DNA of 64,000 bases from Tangfeifania diversioriginum (lineage in GTDB: Bacteria > Bacteroidota > Bacteroidia > Bacteroidales > Prolixibacteraceae). The translations under genes were made by a program, and so were the position numbers. A model generated the notes under the pieces. The model searched no databases and had not been told where the DNA came from. It saw nothing but the letters and a program-made list of their open reading frames with translations. Of this stretch, positions 55,259 through 63,080 are shown in pieces (the stretch's first letter is position 1; each line of letters opens with the position of its first letter). Where the stretch lies: positions 1 to 64,000 of the forward strand of contig NZ_FQZE01000007.1 in assembly GCF_900141875.1 (NCBI RefSeq), in the 5' to 3' direction.

Positions 55259-55287
55259 ATGAAGAACGTTTTTTTTTCGTTCTTCAT
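55259..55287. repeat. Perfect 10-bp inverted repeat with poly-T/A spacer
   Basis: ATGAAGAACG and CGTTCTTCAT separated by nine T, between the XRE gene and the start of the membrane protein gene. It could be a hairpin terminating the XRE unit or an operator before the kinase operon (start codon 18 nt away). Confidence 0.6.
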
Positions 55288-55351
55288 ATTTTAACCTAAA
55301 AAAATTGTTCTGAACATGAAATCAGTTGAAGTTTAATTGTCTTTTTGCGGT

Positions 55352-55585
55352 TTATTCTTCATCAGGATGAAACGAAAAAACCTCTTCGAGCGGTGTATTA
55401 AAATAGTCCGCTATCCGGAAAGCCAGTTCCAGCGACGGTGAATACTTCTCCTTTTCGATGGCTACAATGGTTTGCCGCGATACGCCCACGGCATTGGCCA
55501 GCTCCTGCTGAGTCAGCTCATTGGCATTGAAACGCAACCTGCGGATGTTATTTCTTATTTTGCTTTCGATTTTCTTTTTCGCCAT
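55352..55585 (-). CDS. XRE-family (Cro/C1-type) transcriptional regulator
   Basis: 77 residues from MAKKKIESK; a longer frame from 55693 overlaps the previous gene. A single helix-turn-helix with TQQELANAVGVSRQTIVAIEKEKYSPSLE-type pattern (about 25-53; contains SRQTI). The coding start is 1 nt after the previous stop, with an AAGGAG site 8 nt upstream. It likely represses its own operon at the 21-bp-spaced repeats ahead of the DUF2178-like gene. Confidence 0.9.
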   Translation of the reverse strand: MAKKKIESKIRNNIRRLRFNANELTQQELANAVGVSRQTIVAIEKEKYSPSLELAFRIADYFNTPLEEVFSFHPDEE

Positions 55586-55586
55586 A

Positions 55587-56033
55587 TTAAACTCCTTTCC
55601 GGTAGTAATAAATTTGTGAGCCGTTATCAATAATTTCAGAAAGAAGCCCGCTGATAACAAATACAATAAACAGGGTGTAAGGAGCGAATCCAAGCGCCAG
55701 ATAAATTATAGCCGCCATAAAACCAATGGAAAACGTGTAGTGAGAATTGCGGGTGGCTTTCAGCTTTATTAGTTTATCGCGTTCATCTTCTTGCGGAATA
55801 TCTTCTTCCCTGGTAACAATGGCATTAATGATGTGAAAAATGATGTAAATAATGATACGCGCCACAACCGACACGCCGGCATAAATGAGAAAAATGATTC
55901 CCCATTGCTGGAAATCGTCGGTTAAATCAATCCGGCCATCCAAATGTCTTTGGTAAACTGCCCATGCAAAAATGGCTGTAATTAGCAATCCGCTGAAAAT
56001 GTTGATGATGTTTTCTTTTTCTCTGTATGACAT
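55587..56033 (-). CDS. DUF2178-like membrane protein partner of XRE regulator
   Basis: 148 residues with four hydrophobic helices (about 9-25, 45-65, 100-117, 121-137) and a conserved acidic loop (EEDIPQEDERDKLIKLKATRNS, about 75-95) typical of the small membrane proteins paired with such regulators. Family name is a best guess. Gene order membrane protein then XRE, 1-nt gap, is a common two-gene unit; possible roles are signal sensing or immunity-like. Confidence 0.72.
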   Translation of the reverse strand: MSYREKENIINIFSGLLITAIFAWAVYQRHLDGRIDLTDDFQQWGIIFLIYAGVSVVARIIIYIIFHIINAIVTREEDIPQEDERDKLIKLKATRNSHYTFSIGFMAAIIYLALGFAPYTLFIVFVISGLLSEIIDNGSQIYYYRKGV

Positions 56034-56088
56034 AGCTTTAATTTTTAAATGTAGAAATTGTTTTACTTCATGTTAATAATATACGTCA

Positions 56089-56129
56089 CAAAGATAAGTA
56101 TTTTTTACTAAATGTAAAGTATTTTTTAC
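56089..56129 (-). promoter_or_regulatory. Promoter and direct-repeat operator of the DUF2178/XRE unit
   Basis: On the minus strand the -7 box TATCTTTG (complement of 56089-56096) is a full match to TAnnTTTG. AAGTATTTTTTAC occurs at 56096-56108 and 56117-56129, a 13-bp direct repeat with 21-bp spacing, and TTTAC/GTAAA forms an inverted pair at 56104-56118. The arrangement fits autoregulation by the XRE protein. Confidence 0.65.
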
Positions 56130-56180
56130 AAATATTTTTTTGAATTTGAATATATTTAGAAAAATATGTTTTCGGGGCTA

Positions 56181-56216
56181 TAAAAAAACGGGAAGCAAAC
56201 TAAGCTGCTTCCCGTT
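56181..56216 (-). terminator. Terminator of gnd
   Basis: AACGGGAAGCA (56187-56197) and TGCTTCCCGTT (56206-56216) form an 11-bp perfect stem, followed on the minus strand by seven T. It lies 25 nt after the gnd stop. Confidence 0.92.
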
Positions 56217-56241
56217 AAATTGGTATTGTGATTATCGTTTA

Positions 56242-57696
56242 TTAAACGTTGTAAGTAGATGACGCAGTGTCGCCGCCGCGGCCGGTCCAGTTGGTGTGGA
56301 AGAACTCACCGCGTGGTTTGTCCACTCGTTCGTAAGTATGCGCTCCAAAGTAGTCGCGCTGAGCCTGCAGCAGGTTAGCCGGCAAACGCTCGGTGCGGAA
56401 TCCGTCGAAATAGGTGAGGGCAGCGGTGAGAGCGGGCACCGGCATTCCGTTGGTGAGTGCGGTGGCACAAACTCGGCGCCAACCATCCTGGGCTGATTCC
56501 ACTTTTTCTTTGAAGAACGGATCAAGCAGCAGGTTGGGCAGTTCGGGATTTTTCTCGAAAGCTTCTTTAATGTCTTTCAGAAAGATGGAACGGATAATGC
56601 AGCCTCCGCGCCACATAAGCGCGATGCCGCCGTAATTCAAATTCCAGTTGTATTCCTTCGCTGCTTCCATCATCAGGTTGTAACCTTGCGCATACGATAT
56701 AATTTTTGATCCATAAAGTGCCATTTTCAGGTCGTCGAGGAATTGCTCTTTGTCGCCATTAAATTTTGGAGTCGGGCCGTTGATCACTTTTGACGCTTCC
56801 ACACGCAGTTTTTTTTGTGCTGACAGACAACGTGCAAAAACCGATTCGCCAATTAATGTGAGCGGAATTCCCAGGTCGAGTGCCGAAATGCCGGTCCATT
56901 TTCCGGTTCCTTTCTGGCCTGCGGTGTCCAGTATGAAGTCAACAGTTTCCTCTCCGTTTTCATCTTTGTAACCCAGAATATCGCGGGTGATTTCAATAAG
57001 GTAGCTGTCGAGTTCCTCTCCGTTCCATTTTTTGAATACCTCGTGCATTTCCGGGTTGCTCATGCCCAGCAGGTTTTTCATCAGGTGGTAGGCTTCGGTA
57101 ATAATCTGCATGTCGCCGTATTCGATTCCGTTGTGTACCATTTTTACAAAGTGACCGGCACCGTTTTCACCCACCCAGTCGCAACAAGGCTGGCCGTCTT
57201 CCACTTTGGCCGCAATACTCTGGAAAATATCCTTTACGTGCGGCCATGCATCCGGCGAACCACCCGGCATCATCGATGGGCCTTTCAGGGCACCTTCTTC
57301 GCCTCCGGAAACGCCTGTTCCAATGTAAAGAAAACCTTTGCTCTCCACATATTTGGTGCGGCGCATGGTGTCGGGGAAATGCGAGTTTCCGCCGTCGATG
57401 ATAATATCTCCCTCTTCGAGGTACGGCATCACTTTTTCGATGAAATCGTCAACCGGCTGGCCGGCTTTCACCAGAAGCATCACTTTGCGCGGGCGCTCGA
57501 GCGAAGCCACCAGTTCCTCAATGGAATGCGCGCCGATGAAGTTTTTCCCGGCTCCCCGGCCTTCAATAAATTTGTCCACTTTTTTCACTGTCCGGTTATA
57601 AACAGCAACTGTATAACCTTTACTCTCCATGTTTAACACCAGGTTTTCGCCCATTACGGCCAACCCGATTAATCCAATGTCAGCTAATTTTTTCAT
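56242..57696 (-). CDS. gnd: NADP-dependent 6-phosphogluconate dehydrogenase, decarboxylating
   Basis: 484 residues, the usual length for the dimeric long form. N-terminal Rossmann motif LIGLAVMGENL (about 8-18), catalytic segment GTGVSGGEEGALKGPSMM (about 127-144), and a C-terminal helical domain with YGGIALMWRGGCIIRS. It oxidises 6-phosphogluconate to ribulose-5-phosphate in the pentose phosphate path. No glucose-6-phosphate dehydrogenase gene is in the window. It is last in the minus-strand run with pdxB. Confidence 0.95.
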   Translation of the reverse strand: MKKLADIGLIGLAVMGENLVLNMESKGYTVAVYNRTVKKVDKFIEGRGAGKNFIGAHSIEELVASLERPRKVMLLVKAGQPVDDFIEKVMPYLEEGDIIIDGGNSHFPDTMRRTKYVESKGFLYIGTGVSGGEEGALKGPSMMPGGSPDAWPHVKDIFQSIAAKVEDGQPCCDWVGENGAGHFVKMVHNGIEYGDMQIITEAYHLMKNLLGMSNPEMHEVFKKWNGEELDSYLIEITRDILGYKDENGEETVDFILDTAGQKGTGKWTGISALDLGIPLTLIGESVFARCLSAQKKLRVEASKVINGPTPKFNGDKEQFLDDLKMALYGSKIISYAQGYNLMMEAAKEYNWNLNYGGIALMWRGGCIIRSIFLKDIKEAFEKNPELPNLLLDPFFKEKVESAQDGWRRVCATALTNGMPVPALTAALTYFDGFRTERLPANLLQAQRDYFGAHTYERVDKPRGEFFHTNWTGRGGDTASSTYNV

Positions 57697-57725
57697 ATTC
57701 TTTATTTTTAATTGATGTTATTTTT

Positions 57726-57792
57726 TTGAACCACAATAGGCACATAAGGTCACATAAGAATCTACTGTGTCCTGTGTGCCTATTGTGGTTTT
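57726..57792. repeat. Solo hairpin repeat, gnd/pdxB gap
   Basis: Left arm starts TTGAACCACAATAGGCACAT (57726), right arm ends TGTGCCTATTGTGGTTTTA (57774-57792), loop of a few bases (AATCTAC). Left arm matches the left arm of the GxxExxY element at 58971 in about 26 of 29 bases. The stop codon of pdxB (57780-57782) lies inside the right arm. Confidence 0.85.
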
Positions 57793-58910
57793 ATTTCAAA
57801 TCCTAAATTTTTTATCTTTTTCAACGTTTCTTCTTCCACATTTTTTGTTTCAACTGTGTGTGCATCAAATTCTCTTCGCACCGGGTAATCGCCGCGGAGT
57901 TGTTCAAACTGATGGGGCGCTTCACGCAGTGCTTCGTCATCGTTTTCAATGTCGTAGGTTGAAAGCACCGCTTCTGCCAACACAGAATATTCACGCCGCT
58001 GGTTGCCGTCGATTTCAATAATTGGTTTTGCAGGAGGTTCAATATTTGTTGGTTCCCAGTTGTCAATTCCCAAATTAAAAAAACGGCTGATTGCCTGCAC
58101 GCTCATTTTGGTGCCGTTGGCTTTTCCGTCTTTTGAATAACCGGCAATGTGGGGGGTGCCAAATTCTGAGATATTCAATAAATCCAGGTCAATGTCCGGC
58201 TCATTCTCCCAGCAATCGAGGATGAATTCAGAAATGTCGCCGGCTTCATAAGCGTTGTATAGCGCTTCGGAATCAAAAATTTCTCCACGACAGGAATTGA
58301 TGAGCAATGGCTTTTTTTTCAGATTCTGAAGAAAAGGTTCATCTGCCATGTGGTAGGTAGTGTCTTGTCCGGTCATATTGAGTGGCACATGAAAGGTGAT
58401 AATATCCGCTTCTTCCTGGATTTTTTTAAGGGAAACAAAATTTTCCGGGCCTTCCACTCTTTCGCGTGGCGGGTCGTTCAGGAGAACTTTCATTCCGATG
58501 GTTTTGCAAAAATGTGCCACTCTTGAGCCTACATGGCCCACTCCAATAATCCCGATGGTTTTAGCTGTCAGGTCGGTACGTTTTCTCATCGACCACGAAA
58601 AGAGGGCAGATGCAATGTATTGGTTGACACTTTCGGCGTTACAGCCGGGCGCGTTGGTCCATTCAATTCCGGCCTGTTTGCAGTATTCTGTGTCGATGTG
58701 ATCGAAGCCAATTGTTGCCGTGGCAATAAATTTTACTTTGGAACCTTCAAGCAGTTCCCGGTTGCATTTGGTCCGGGTGCGGGTAATCAGGGCATCGGCA
58801 TCTTTTACTACTTCAGGTGTTGTTTTGCTTCCGGGCAAATAAACTACTTCGGCAAATGGCTCAAATGCTCCGCGGATGTATGGTATTTTATCGTCGATTA
58901 CTATTTTCAT
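57780..58910 (-). CDS. pdxB: Erythronate-4-phosphate dehydrogenase
   Basis: A 376-residue D-2-hydroxyacid dehydrogenase of the PdxB type. The NAD motif GIIGVGHVGSR (about 118-128); catalytic triad: R in NSCRGEIF, E in WENEPDID and H in TPHIAGYS; and the characteristic C-terminal domain (about 280-376) that distinguishes PdxB. It oxidises 4-phosphoerythronate in de novo pyridoxal phosphate synthesis. The last residues (KPQ) and stop codon come from an inserted hairpin repeat. Located among sugar-acid genes on the same strand. Confidence 0.92.
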   Translation of the reverse strand: MKIVIDDKIPYIRGAFEPFAEVVYLPGSKTTPEVVKDADALITRTRTKCNRELLEGSKVKFIATATIGFDHIDTEYCKQAGIEWTNAPGCNAESVNQYIASALFSWSMRKRTDLTAKTIGIIGVGHVGSRVAHFCKTIGMKVLLNDPPRERVEGPENFVSLKKIQEEADIITFHVPLNMTGQDTTYHMADEPFLQNLKKKPLLINSCRGEIFDSEALYNAYEAGDISEFILDCWENEPDIDLDLLNISEFGTPHIAGYSKDGKANGTKMSVQAISRFFNLGIDNWEPTNIEPPAKPIIEIDGNQRREYSVLAEAVLSTYDIENDDEALREAPHQFEQLRGDYPVRREFDAHTVETKNVEEETLKKIKNLGFEIKPQ

Positions 58911-58970
58911 CTCATTATAATTTTAATTGTGTGAATAACATTATCATGGCTTGTTTTATGGTATAATATT

Positions 58971-59505
58971 TTGAACCACATAAGGCACATTAGGTCACAA
59001 TAATTAAATTTTGAAAAAGATATTCTTTCTTAAAATTATCAAATTAATATCCTTTAGGTAATTCCCTGAATTTTTCTGTTACAAAAGTTTTTTGACCTTC
59101 TCGCCAAATATTTGTACAATAAAAGTTTACAAGCAATCCTTTGGGTTTATCAAGCAGCTTTAGATAAGTTAACAGTTGCGCTTCGTGAATCGGCAAAATA
59201 GTTTCCACTGTTTTTAATTCTACAATAATTAAATTATTAACAAGCAAATCAAGCTTGAGATCAGCATTCAATTTAAGTCCCCGGAAATTTATAGGAACAA
59301 TTTGCTGTTGGCTTACTTCAAAACCGTTTTGTTTTAAAAGATGGGCCAGACATTTTTCGTAAATACTTTCCAGAAGTCCAGGGCCAAGTTCCTTGTGAAC
59401 TTCTATAGCAAACCCGGTAATCTTATAAGTTAATTCGTTTATGTACTTCTGTGTTATCATCTTTAAATCAAAATCTTCTGTGCCCTAATGTGCCTGTTGT
59501 GGTTT
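58971..59505. mobile_element. Hairpin-ended element containing an intact GxxExxY gene
   Basis: Left arm 58971-58999 (TTGAACCACATAAGGCACAT...) and right arm 59479-59505 (ends TGTGCCTGTTGTGGTTT) are inverted copies with three to four differences over 27 bases. The GxxExxY gene (59044-59460) is the only gene between them. It is a long version of the solo hairpins at 57726, 60508 and 61874. Confidence 0.75.
59044..59460 (-). CDS. GxxExxY protein (PD-(D/E)XK nuclease-like)
   Basis: A 138-residue protein. The signature GFAIEVHKELGPGLLESIYE (about 16-35) carries GxxxEVHKxxGPGLLE and a following ExxY. The core residues DLKLDLLVNNLIIVELKTVE (about 67-86) show the D...E-x-K pattern of PD-(D/E)XK nucleases. 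Function experimentally unclear; DNA cleavage is the family expectation. The gene sits exactly between inverted arms, with no promoter sharing with neighbours visible, which suggests it belongs to that element. Confidence 0.88.
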   Translation of the reverse strand: MITQKYINELTYKITGFAIEVHKELGPGLLESIYEKCLAHLLKQNGFEVSQQQIVPINFRGLKLNADLKLDLLVNNLIIVELKTVETILPIHEAQLLTYLKLLDKPKGLLVNFYCTNIWREGQKTFVTEKFRELPKGY

Positions 59506-60492
59506 GTAATCTTTATAATAATTCTTCACCATTTTATCCATTACTTTTGCAGTTCGTGCAGCAGACTCACCAGTGCTCACACATTTTTCTTCACCTCGTA
59601 ACTCATTAATCACCTGCTGAACGAGGTTCTGCTGAATATGCTCCGGGTTTTCAAATCCCATTTCGGTGATTCCTTCCGGCCTCATAATCTGTACTTTTCC
59701 GTGGGTGAAACAGGGAATGATGATTTTTCCTTTGTCGCCAATGATTTCGATTTCATCTTTTTCGGCCGATTTATCTGTAACAAAGCACCAGGTTCCGCTG
59801 CCGGTAACTCCCGATTCGTGTTCCCAGGTACCAATAACAGTGTCCTCTGCCTGGTACAAACCAGCCCTGTTTGCTGCCAGTCCTGTAACATTTTTTATCG
59901 GCCCGAAAACAAAATCAAGGTAATCCAGTTCGTGGGACCCCAAATCGAAAAAGTAACCGCCACCGCTTATTTCAGGACGAACATGCCAGTCGGTTGGTGG
60001 TTGGTTGCTGTCCGTTTTGCGCGGAGCTTTATGCAAAGTAACATGTACTGAGAGCGGCTTTCCAATTGCGCCGGTTTCAACCAGCTCTTTCACTTTCAAA
60101 AACGCGGGTAAACTTCTCCGGTAATACGCCACCCAAAGCGGCATTCCGGTTTCTTCAGCAGCTTTCAGCATTTTCTGGCATTCGGCATAATTCCGCGCCA
60201 TGGGTTTCTCCACGTAAACAGGTTTGCCGGCACGCATTGCTTCGATGGCATAACTTGCGTGTGAATCGGGTGGGGTAGCCACATAAACGGCATCAACCTC
60301 CGGGTCGTTAATGAGTTCTGATGCATCGGAATACCATTTGGGAACGTTATGTCGGCGGGCGTAATCGGCTGCTTTTTCGGCGTTGCGACGCATTACTGCC
60401 ACCAATTCAGAGTTTTGGCTTTTGTAGAATGCCGGCCCGCTTTTTTTTTCGGTTACGTTTCCAATACCGATTATGCCCCATTTAATTTTCAT
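59485..60492 (-). CDS. Gfo/Idh/MocA-family oxidoreductase
   Basis: 335 residues from MKIKWGIIGIGNV; the longer frame (60525) reads into a hairpin repeat and is rejected. Rossmann motif GIIGIGNV (about 6-13), the EKPMA motif with its conserved lysine (about 95-99), and the C-terminal alpha/beta domain with DLGSHELDYLDFVFG. No signal peptide, so cytosolic. It oxidises a sugar or polyol. The final residues (KPQQAH) and stop are supplied by the right arm of the GxxExxY element. Part of the minus-strand sugar-acid run. Confidence 0.88.
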   Translation of the reverse strand: MKIKWGIIGIGNVTEKKSGPAFYKSQNSELVAVMRRNAEKAADYARRHNVPKWYSDASELINDPEVDAVYVATPPDSHASYAIEAMRAGKPVYVEKPMARNYAECQKMLKAAEETGMPLWVAYYRRSLPAFLKVKELVETGAIGKPLSVHVTLHKAPRKTDSNQPPTDWHVRPEISGGGYFFDLGSHELDYLDFVFGPIKNVTGLAANRAGLYQAEDTVIGTWEHESGVTGSGTWCFVTDKSAEKDEIEIIGDKGKIIIPCFTHGKVQIMRPEGITEMGFENPEHIQQNLVQQVINELRGEEKCVSTGESAARTAKVMDKMVKNYYKDYKPQQAH

Positions 60493-60507
60493 CAAAGCGT
60501 TATTTTT

Positions 60508-60570
60508 TGAACCACATAGACACATCGCTCATATAGTTTCTATTGTGCCCTATGTGTCTATGTGGTTATT
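60508..60570. repeat. Solo hairpin repeat, Gfo/LarA-like gap
   Basis: TTGAACCACATAGACACATC (60508) and TGTGCCCTATGTGTCTATG plus TGGTTATT (60544-60570). Both arms are as in the element at 58971, spacing shortened to about 16 bases. The repeat ends two bases before the next gene's stop codon. Confidence 0.85.
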
Positions 60571-60571
60571 G

Positions 60572-61858
60572 TTAATACTCAAACCTGTCTTTATATGCCC
60601 ACAACCCGATTGCCGGATTCGAAATATAAAAAATTTCCTCGCCATCGGGCATTACATTGAATCCGTCTTTTAATTTTTCCGGATTGTATTTATTTGTCAT
60701 TTCCTCAATATCGGCGTATTTATAGCCAGCATTTTCAATCTCCTTCCGGGTAAGGTTTTCCGGTCGGTTACCCGGACAATAAGTTATGCTGAAACGACCT
60801 TCAGATGAACCATGAATAAGATGCGCTGCGGCTCCCAGGTTGCCCCGTAAATCTTCATTTTCTTCTACCATTTTCATTGTATGTGGAGTTCCGTGGTAGC
60901 CGTATTCCCGAATGAGCCGATCGATTTCTTTGTCTTCGCCAAATTCCACCAACGCAGGTGCCAGCACTATCAGTTCGCCTTCATCAGCCAGTGCCATGCG
61001 GGTGCGGTAAATACTTTTGTTGCCCAGCCAGGTGCTTTTAAACTCGGTAGGGTCGAGCCAGACAATCACTTTTTTCAGCGGTTTTTCAACCATTTCAAAG
61101 TTCACCTCCAGCGAGAGTTTGGCTGCTTTATCGAACACGCTGTAATCGTCGCCAATAAAGAGACCGTATGTTTGTAGTTTTCCATTTTCATTCAGTCCCA
61201 CAACGGTTTGCACATAAACAACTGGCAGGTGCGATGCAACTTTCTCGGAGGCATAGTTGAAAATGCGTCGGACAGGCGTGTCGGCACGTCCCATCATTTT
61301 TTCCATGCCATAAGCCGCGCCAATAAAGTGGCTTTTGTTGATTCCTTCGGATCCGCCGGTTCCCACAAAAATATTTTTGTTGTAGTTAGCCATTCCCACC
61401 ACTTCGTGCGGCACCACCTGCCCGATGGAAAGAATGAGGTCGAACCCGCCTTCTTCCAAAAGTTTGTTTACCTGGACGGGCCATTCATAATCCACGGCTC
61501 CTTCTGAAACTTCACTTACATATTCCGAAGGAACGGTTCCCAGTGTAATTACGTCGTTTCGCCAGTCGTGCACGCGGAACAGGTTTTTAGGTGTGTCTCC
61601 AAACATGTGGCTGATTTGCACCTCGGTCATGGGGGAGTGTGTGCCCAGCGCCGGCAGGATATCGGTGAGTTTTTTGCCGTAGTATTGCCAGGCAAACTCG
61701 GTGAGTTCCCCAGACCGCGATGGCAGCCGGGTATAATCCGGGGGCACAGCCAGCACTTTGTTTTTAGCACCCATTTTTTCGAGCGCTTCAAACAACCCCT
61801 GTTTCAGATCTTTTGCTGTGAGATTTGTTTCTGTCGATCCGTTTTCGTAGTATATCAT
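60572..61858 (-). CDS. LarA-family nickel-pincer racemase/epimerase (possible gluconate/mannonate 2-epimerase)
   Basis: A 428-residue LarA-superfamily protein. Signature GTHSP with H74, D41-YTR in place of the DxTR loop, and the spacing H151-x9-K161-x15-H177, identical to the H174/K184/H200 spacing of lactate racemase; K161 would carry the nickel-pincer cofactor. LarA relatives act on 2-hydroxy acids, including D-gluconate epimerisation. The neighbouring sugar-acid kinase makes an aldonate likely (inference). LarB, LarC and LarE, needed to build the cofactor, are not in the window. Confidence 0.82.
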   Translation of the reverse strand: MIYYENGSTETNLTAKDLKQGLFEALEKMGAKNKVLAVPPDYTRLPSRSGELTEFAWQYYGKKLTDILPALGTHSPMTEVQISHMFGDTPKNLFRVHDWRNDVITLGTVPSEYVSEVSEGAVDYEWPVQVNKLLEEGGFDLILSIGQVVPHEVVGMANYNKNIFVGTGGSEGINKSHFIGAAYGMEKMMGRADTPVRRIFNYASEKVASHLPVVYVQTVVGLNENGKLQTYGLFIGDDYSVFDKAAKLSLEVNFEMVEKPLKKVIVWLDPTEFKSTWLGNKSIYRTRMALADEGELIVLAPALVEFGEDKEIDRLIREYGYHGTPHTMKMVEENEDLRGNLGAAAHLIHGSSEGRFSITYCPGNRPENLTRKEIENAGYKYADIEEMTNKYNPEKLKDGFNVMPDGEEIFYISNPAIGLWAYKDRFEY

Positions 61859-61873
61859 TTTTTAAATTATTTC

Positions 61874-61937
61874 TATTGTGCCCATTGTGCCTATGTGGTA
61901 TTAAAAAGCAAACCACATAGGCACATAGAGCACATAA
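61874..61937. repeat. Solo hairpin repeat in opposite polarity, LarA-like/kinase gap
   Basis: Here the order is TATTGTGCCCATTGTGCC...TATGTGGT, a 12-nt AT-rich centre, then AAACCACATAGGCACATAG...GCACATAAG. Compared with the other copies the arms are inside out, as if two elements met at their outer ends. Confidence 0.8.
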
Positions 61938-61938
61938 G

Positions 61939-63021
61939 TTATCTTTTCACTCTTGCATTTCCCGACCAGATGCTCCACACCATGTCTTCGTCGGCGGGTT
62001 GGGCGTAGTCGGTGAGGAAAGTGGCCGCCATAGCGCCGGTAGCCCAGCCAAACTGCGGCCATTTTTCGGGGTCCCAGCCTTTTAAAATACCGTAGAGGAG
62101 GCCACCTACAAATCCGTCGCCACCGCCAATGCGGTCGAGTACGTTTATGCGGCGTGGTTCAATTACCTGCCAGTTGTTTTCTCCTTCGAGCATAATGGCA
62201 CCCCACATGTGTTCATTTACACTCACCACTTCGCGCAGGGTGGTAGCAAATACCGAAGCATTGGGAAATGTTTCTTTCACCCTTTTGATGAGGCCTTTAA
62301 ATCCGTCGATTTTAGCACCGATTCCTTCACCACCGGCGGGTGGGCCTTCAATGCCAAAACAGAGCTGGAAATCCTCTTCGTTGCCGATTAAGATGTCTGA
62401 AACTTTGGCGATTTCAGTGAAGTTTTTTCGCAGTTCCACATCACGGTCTTTCCAGAAGGATGCCCTAAAGTTTAGGTCGAATGAAATGCGTGTGCCATGT
62501 TTTTTTGCAGCTCGTGCAATTTCGAGGCAGAATTTGCTGGTTTCTTCAGAAAGAGCTGCAATCAGCCCTGACATGTGTACAACCTGCACGCCTTCTTCTC
62601 CAAAAATCCGTTCGAGATCAAAATCTTTTGCATTCAATGTGCGGCCCACTTCACCGGCGCGATCGTTAAATACGCGCGGGCCACGGGAGCCAAAACCACT
62701 GTCGGCAATATTGATTTGGTGCCGGTACCCCCAGGGAGAACCTTGTTCAACCTCCGGACCTTCGTAGTCCATGTGGCGTGCTTTCAGGTTGCTTTGTATA
62801 AACTTTGCAATGGGACTGCCCTTTACAAAAGTTGTAAGCACTTTCACGGGCAGGCCGAGGTACGATGAAATACTGGCTACATTTGTTTCGGCGCTGGTTG
62901 CATACAGCGTAAATTTATCGCTCGCATGAACCGGTTGTCCATTGTCGGGTATAATTCGTGTCCCCATACTCGTAGGCACCAACATCGCATATTTGCAGTT
63001 TTTTTTCAATTCAATATTCAT
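61939..63021 (-). CDS. Second sugar-acid kinase, PfkB family (KdgK-like)
   Basis: 360 residues from MNIELKKNCK. PfkB fold with TSAETNVASISSYLG (about 45-59) and GGGDGFVGG (about 320) where the catalytic aspartate is conserved. It shares with the first kinase the closing SG-x-ARVKR/SGRVAR tail and RVGGGD-like region, so it is a KDG- or aldonate-kinase paralogue. The genomic partner is the LarA-like gene, so gluconate or KDG is a candidate substrate. Its stop codon abuts a hairpin repeat. Confidence 0.87.
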   Translation of the reverse strand: MNIELKKNCKYAMLVPTSMGTRIIPDNGQPVHASDKFTLYATSAETNVASISSYLGLPVKVLTTFVKGSPIAKFIQSNLKARHMDYEGPEVEQGSPWGYRHQINIADSGFGSRGPRVFNDRAGEVGRTLNAKDFDLERIFGEEGVQVVHMSGLIAALSEETSKFCLEIARAAKKHGTRISFDLNFRASFWKDRDVELRKNFTEIAKVSDILIGNEEDFQLCFGIEGPPAGGEGIGAKIDGFKGLIKRVKETFPNASVFATTLREVVSVNEHMWGAIMLEGENNWQVIEPRRINVLDRIGGGDGFVGGLLYGILKGWDPEKWPQFGWATGAMAATFLTDYAQPADEDMVWSIWSGNARVKR

Positions 63022-63080
63022 ACTATCTGTTTTTTTGTTCAATTTTTTCCGGTAACGCAAACGGAAAATATTTAAAATAG

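Noticed and set aside
60493-60525. Longer start of the Gfo/Idh/MocA gene at 60525
   Set aside because: The leader MCLCGSKNNAL is translated from the hairpin repeat; the Rossmann fold begins immediately after M at 60492.
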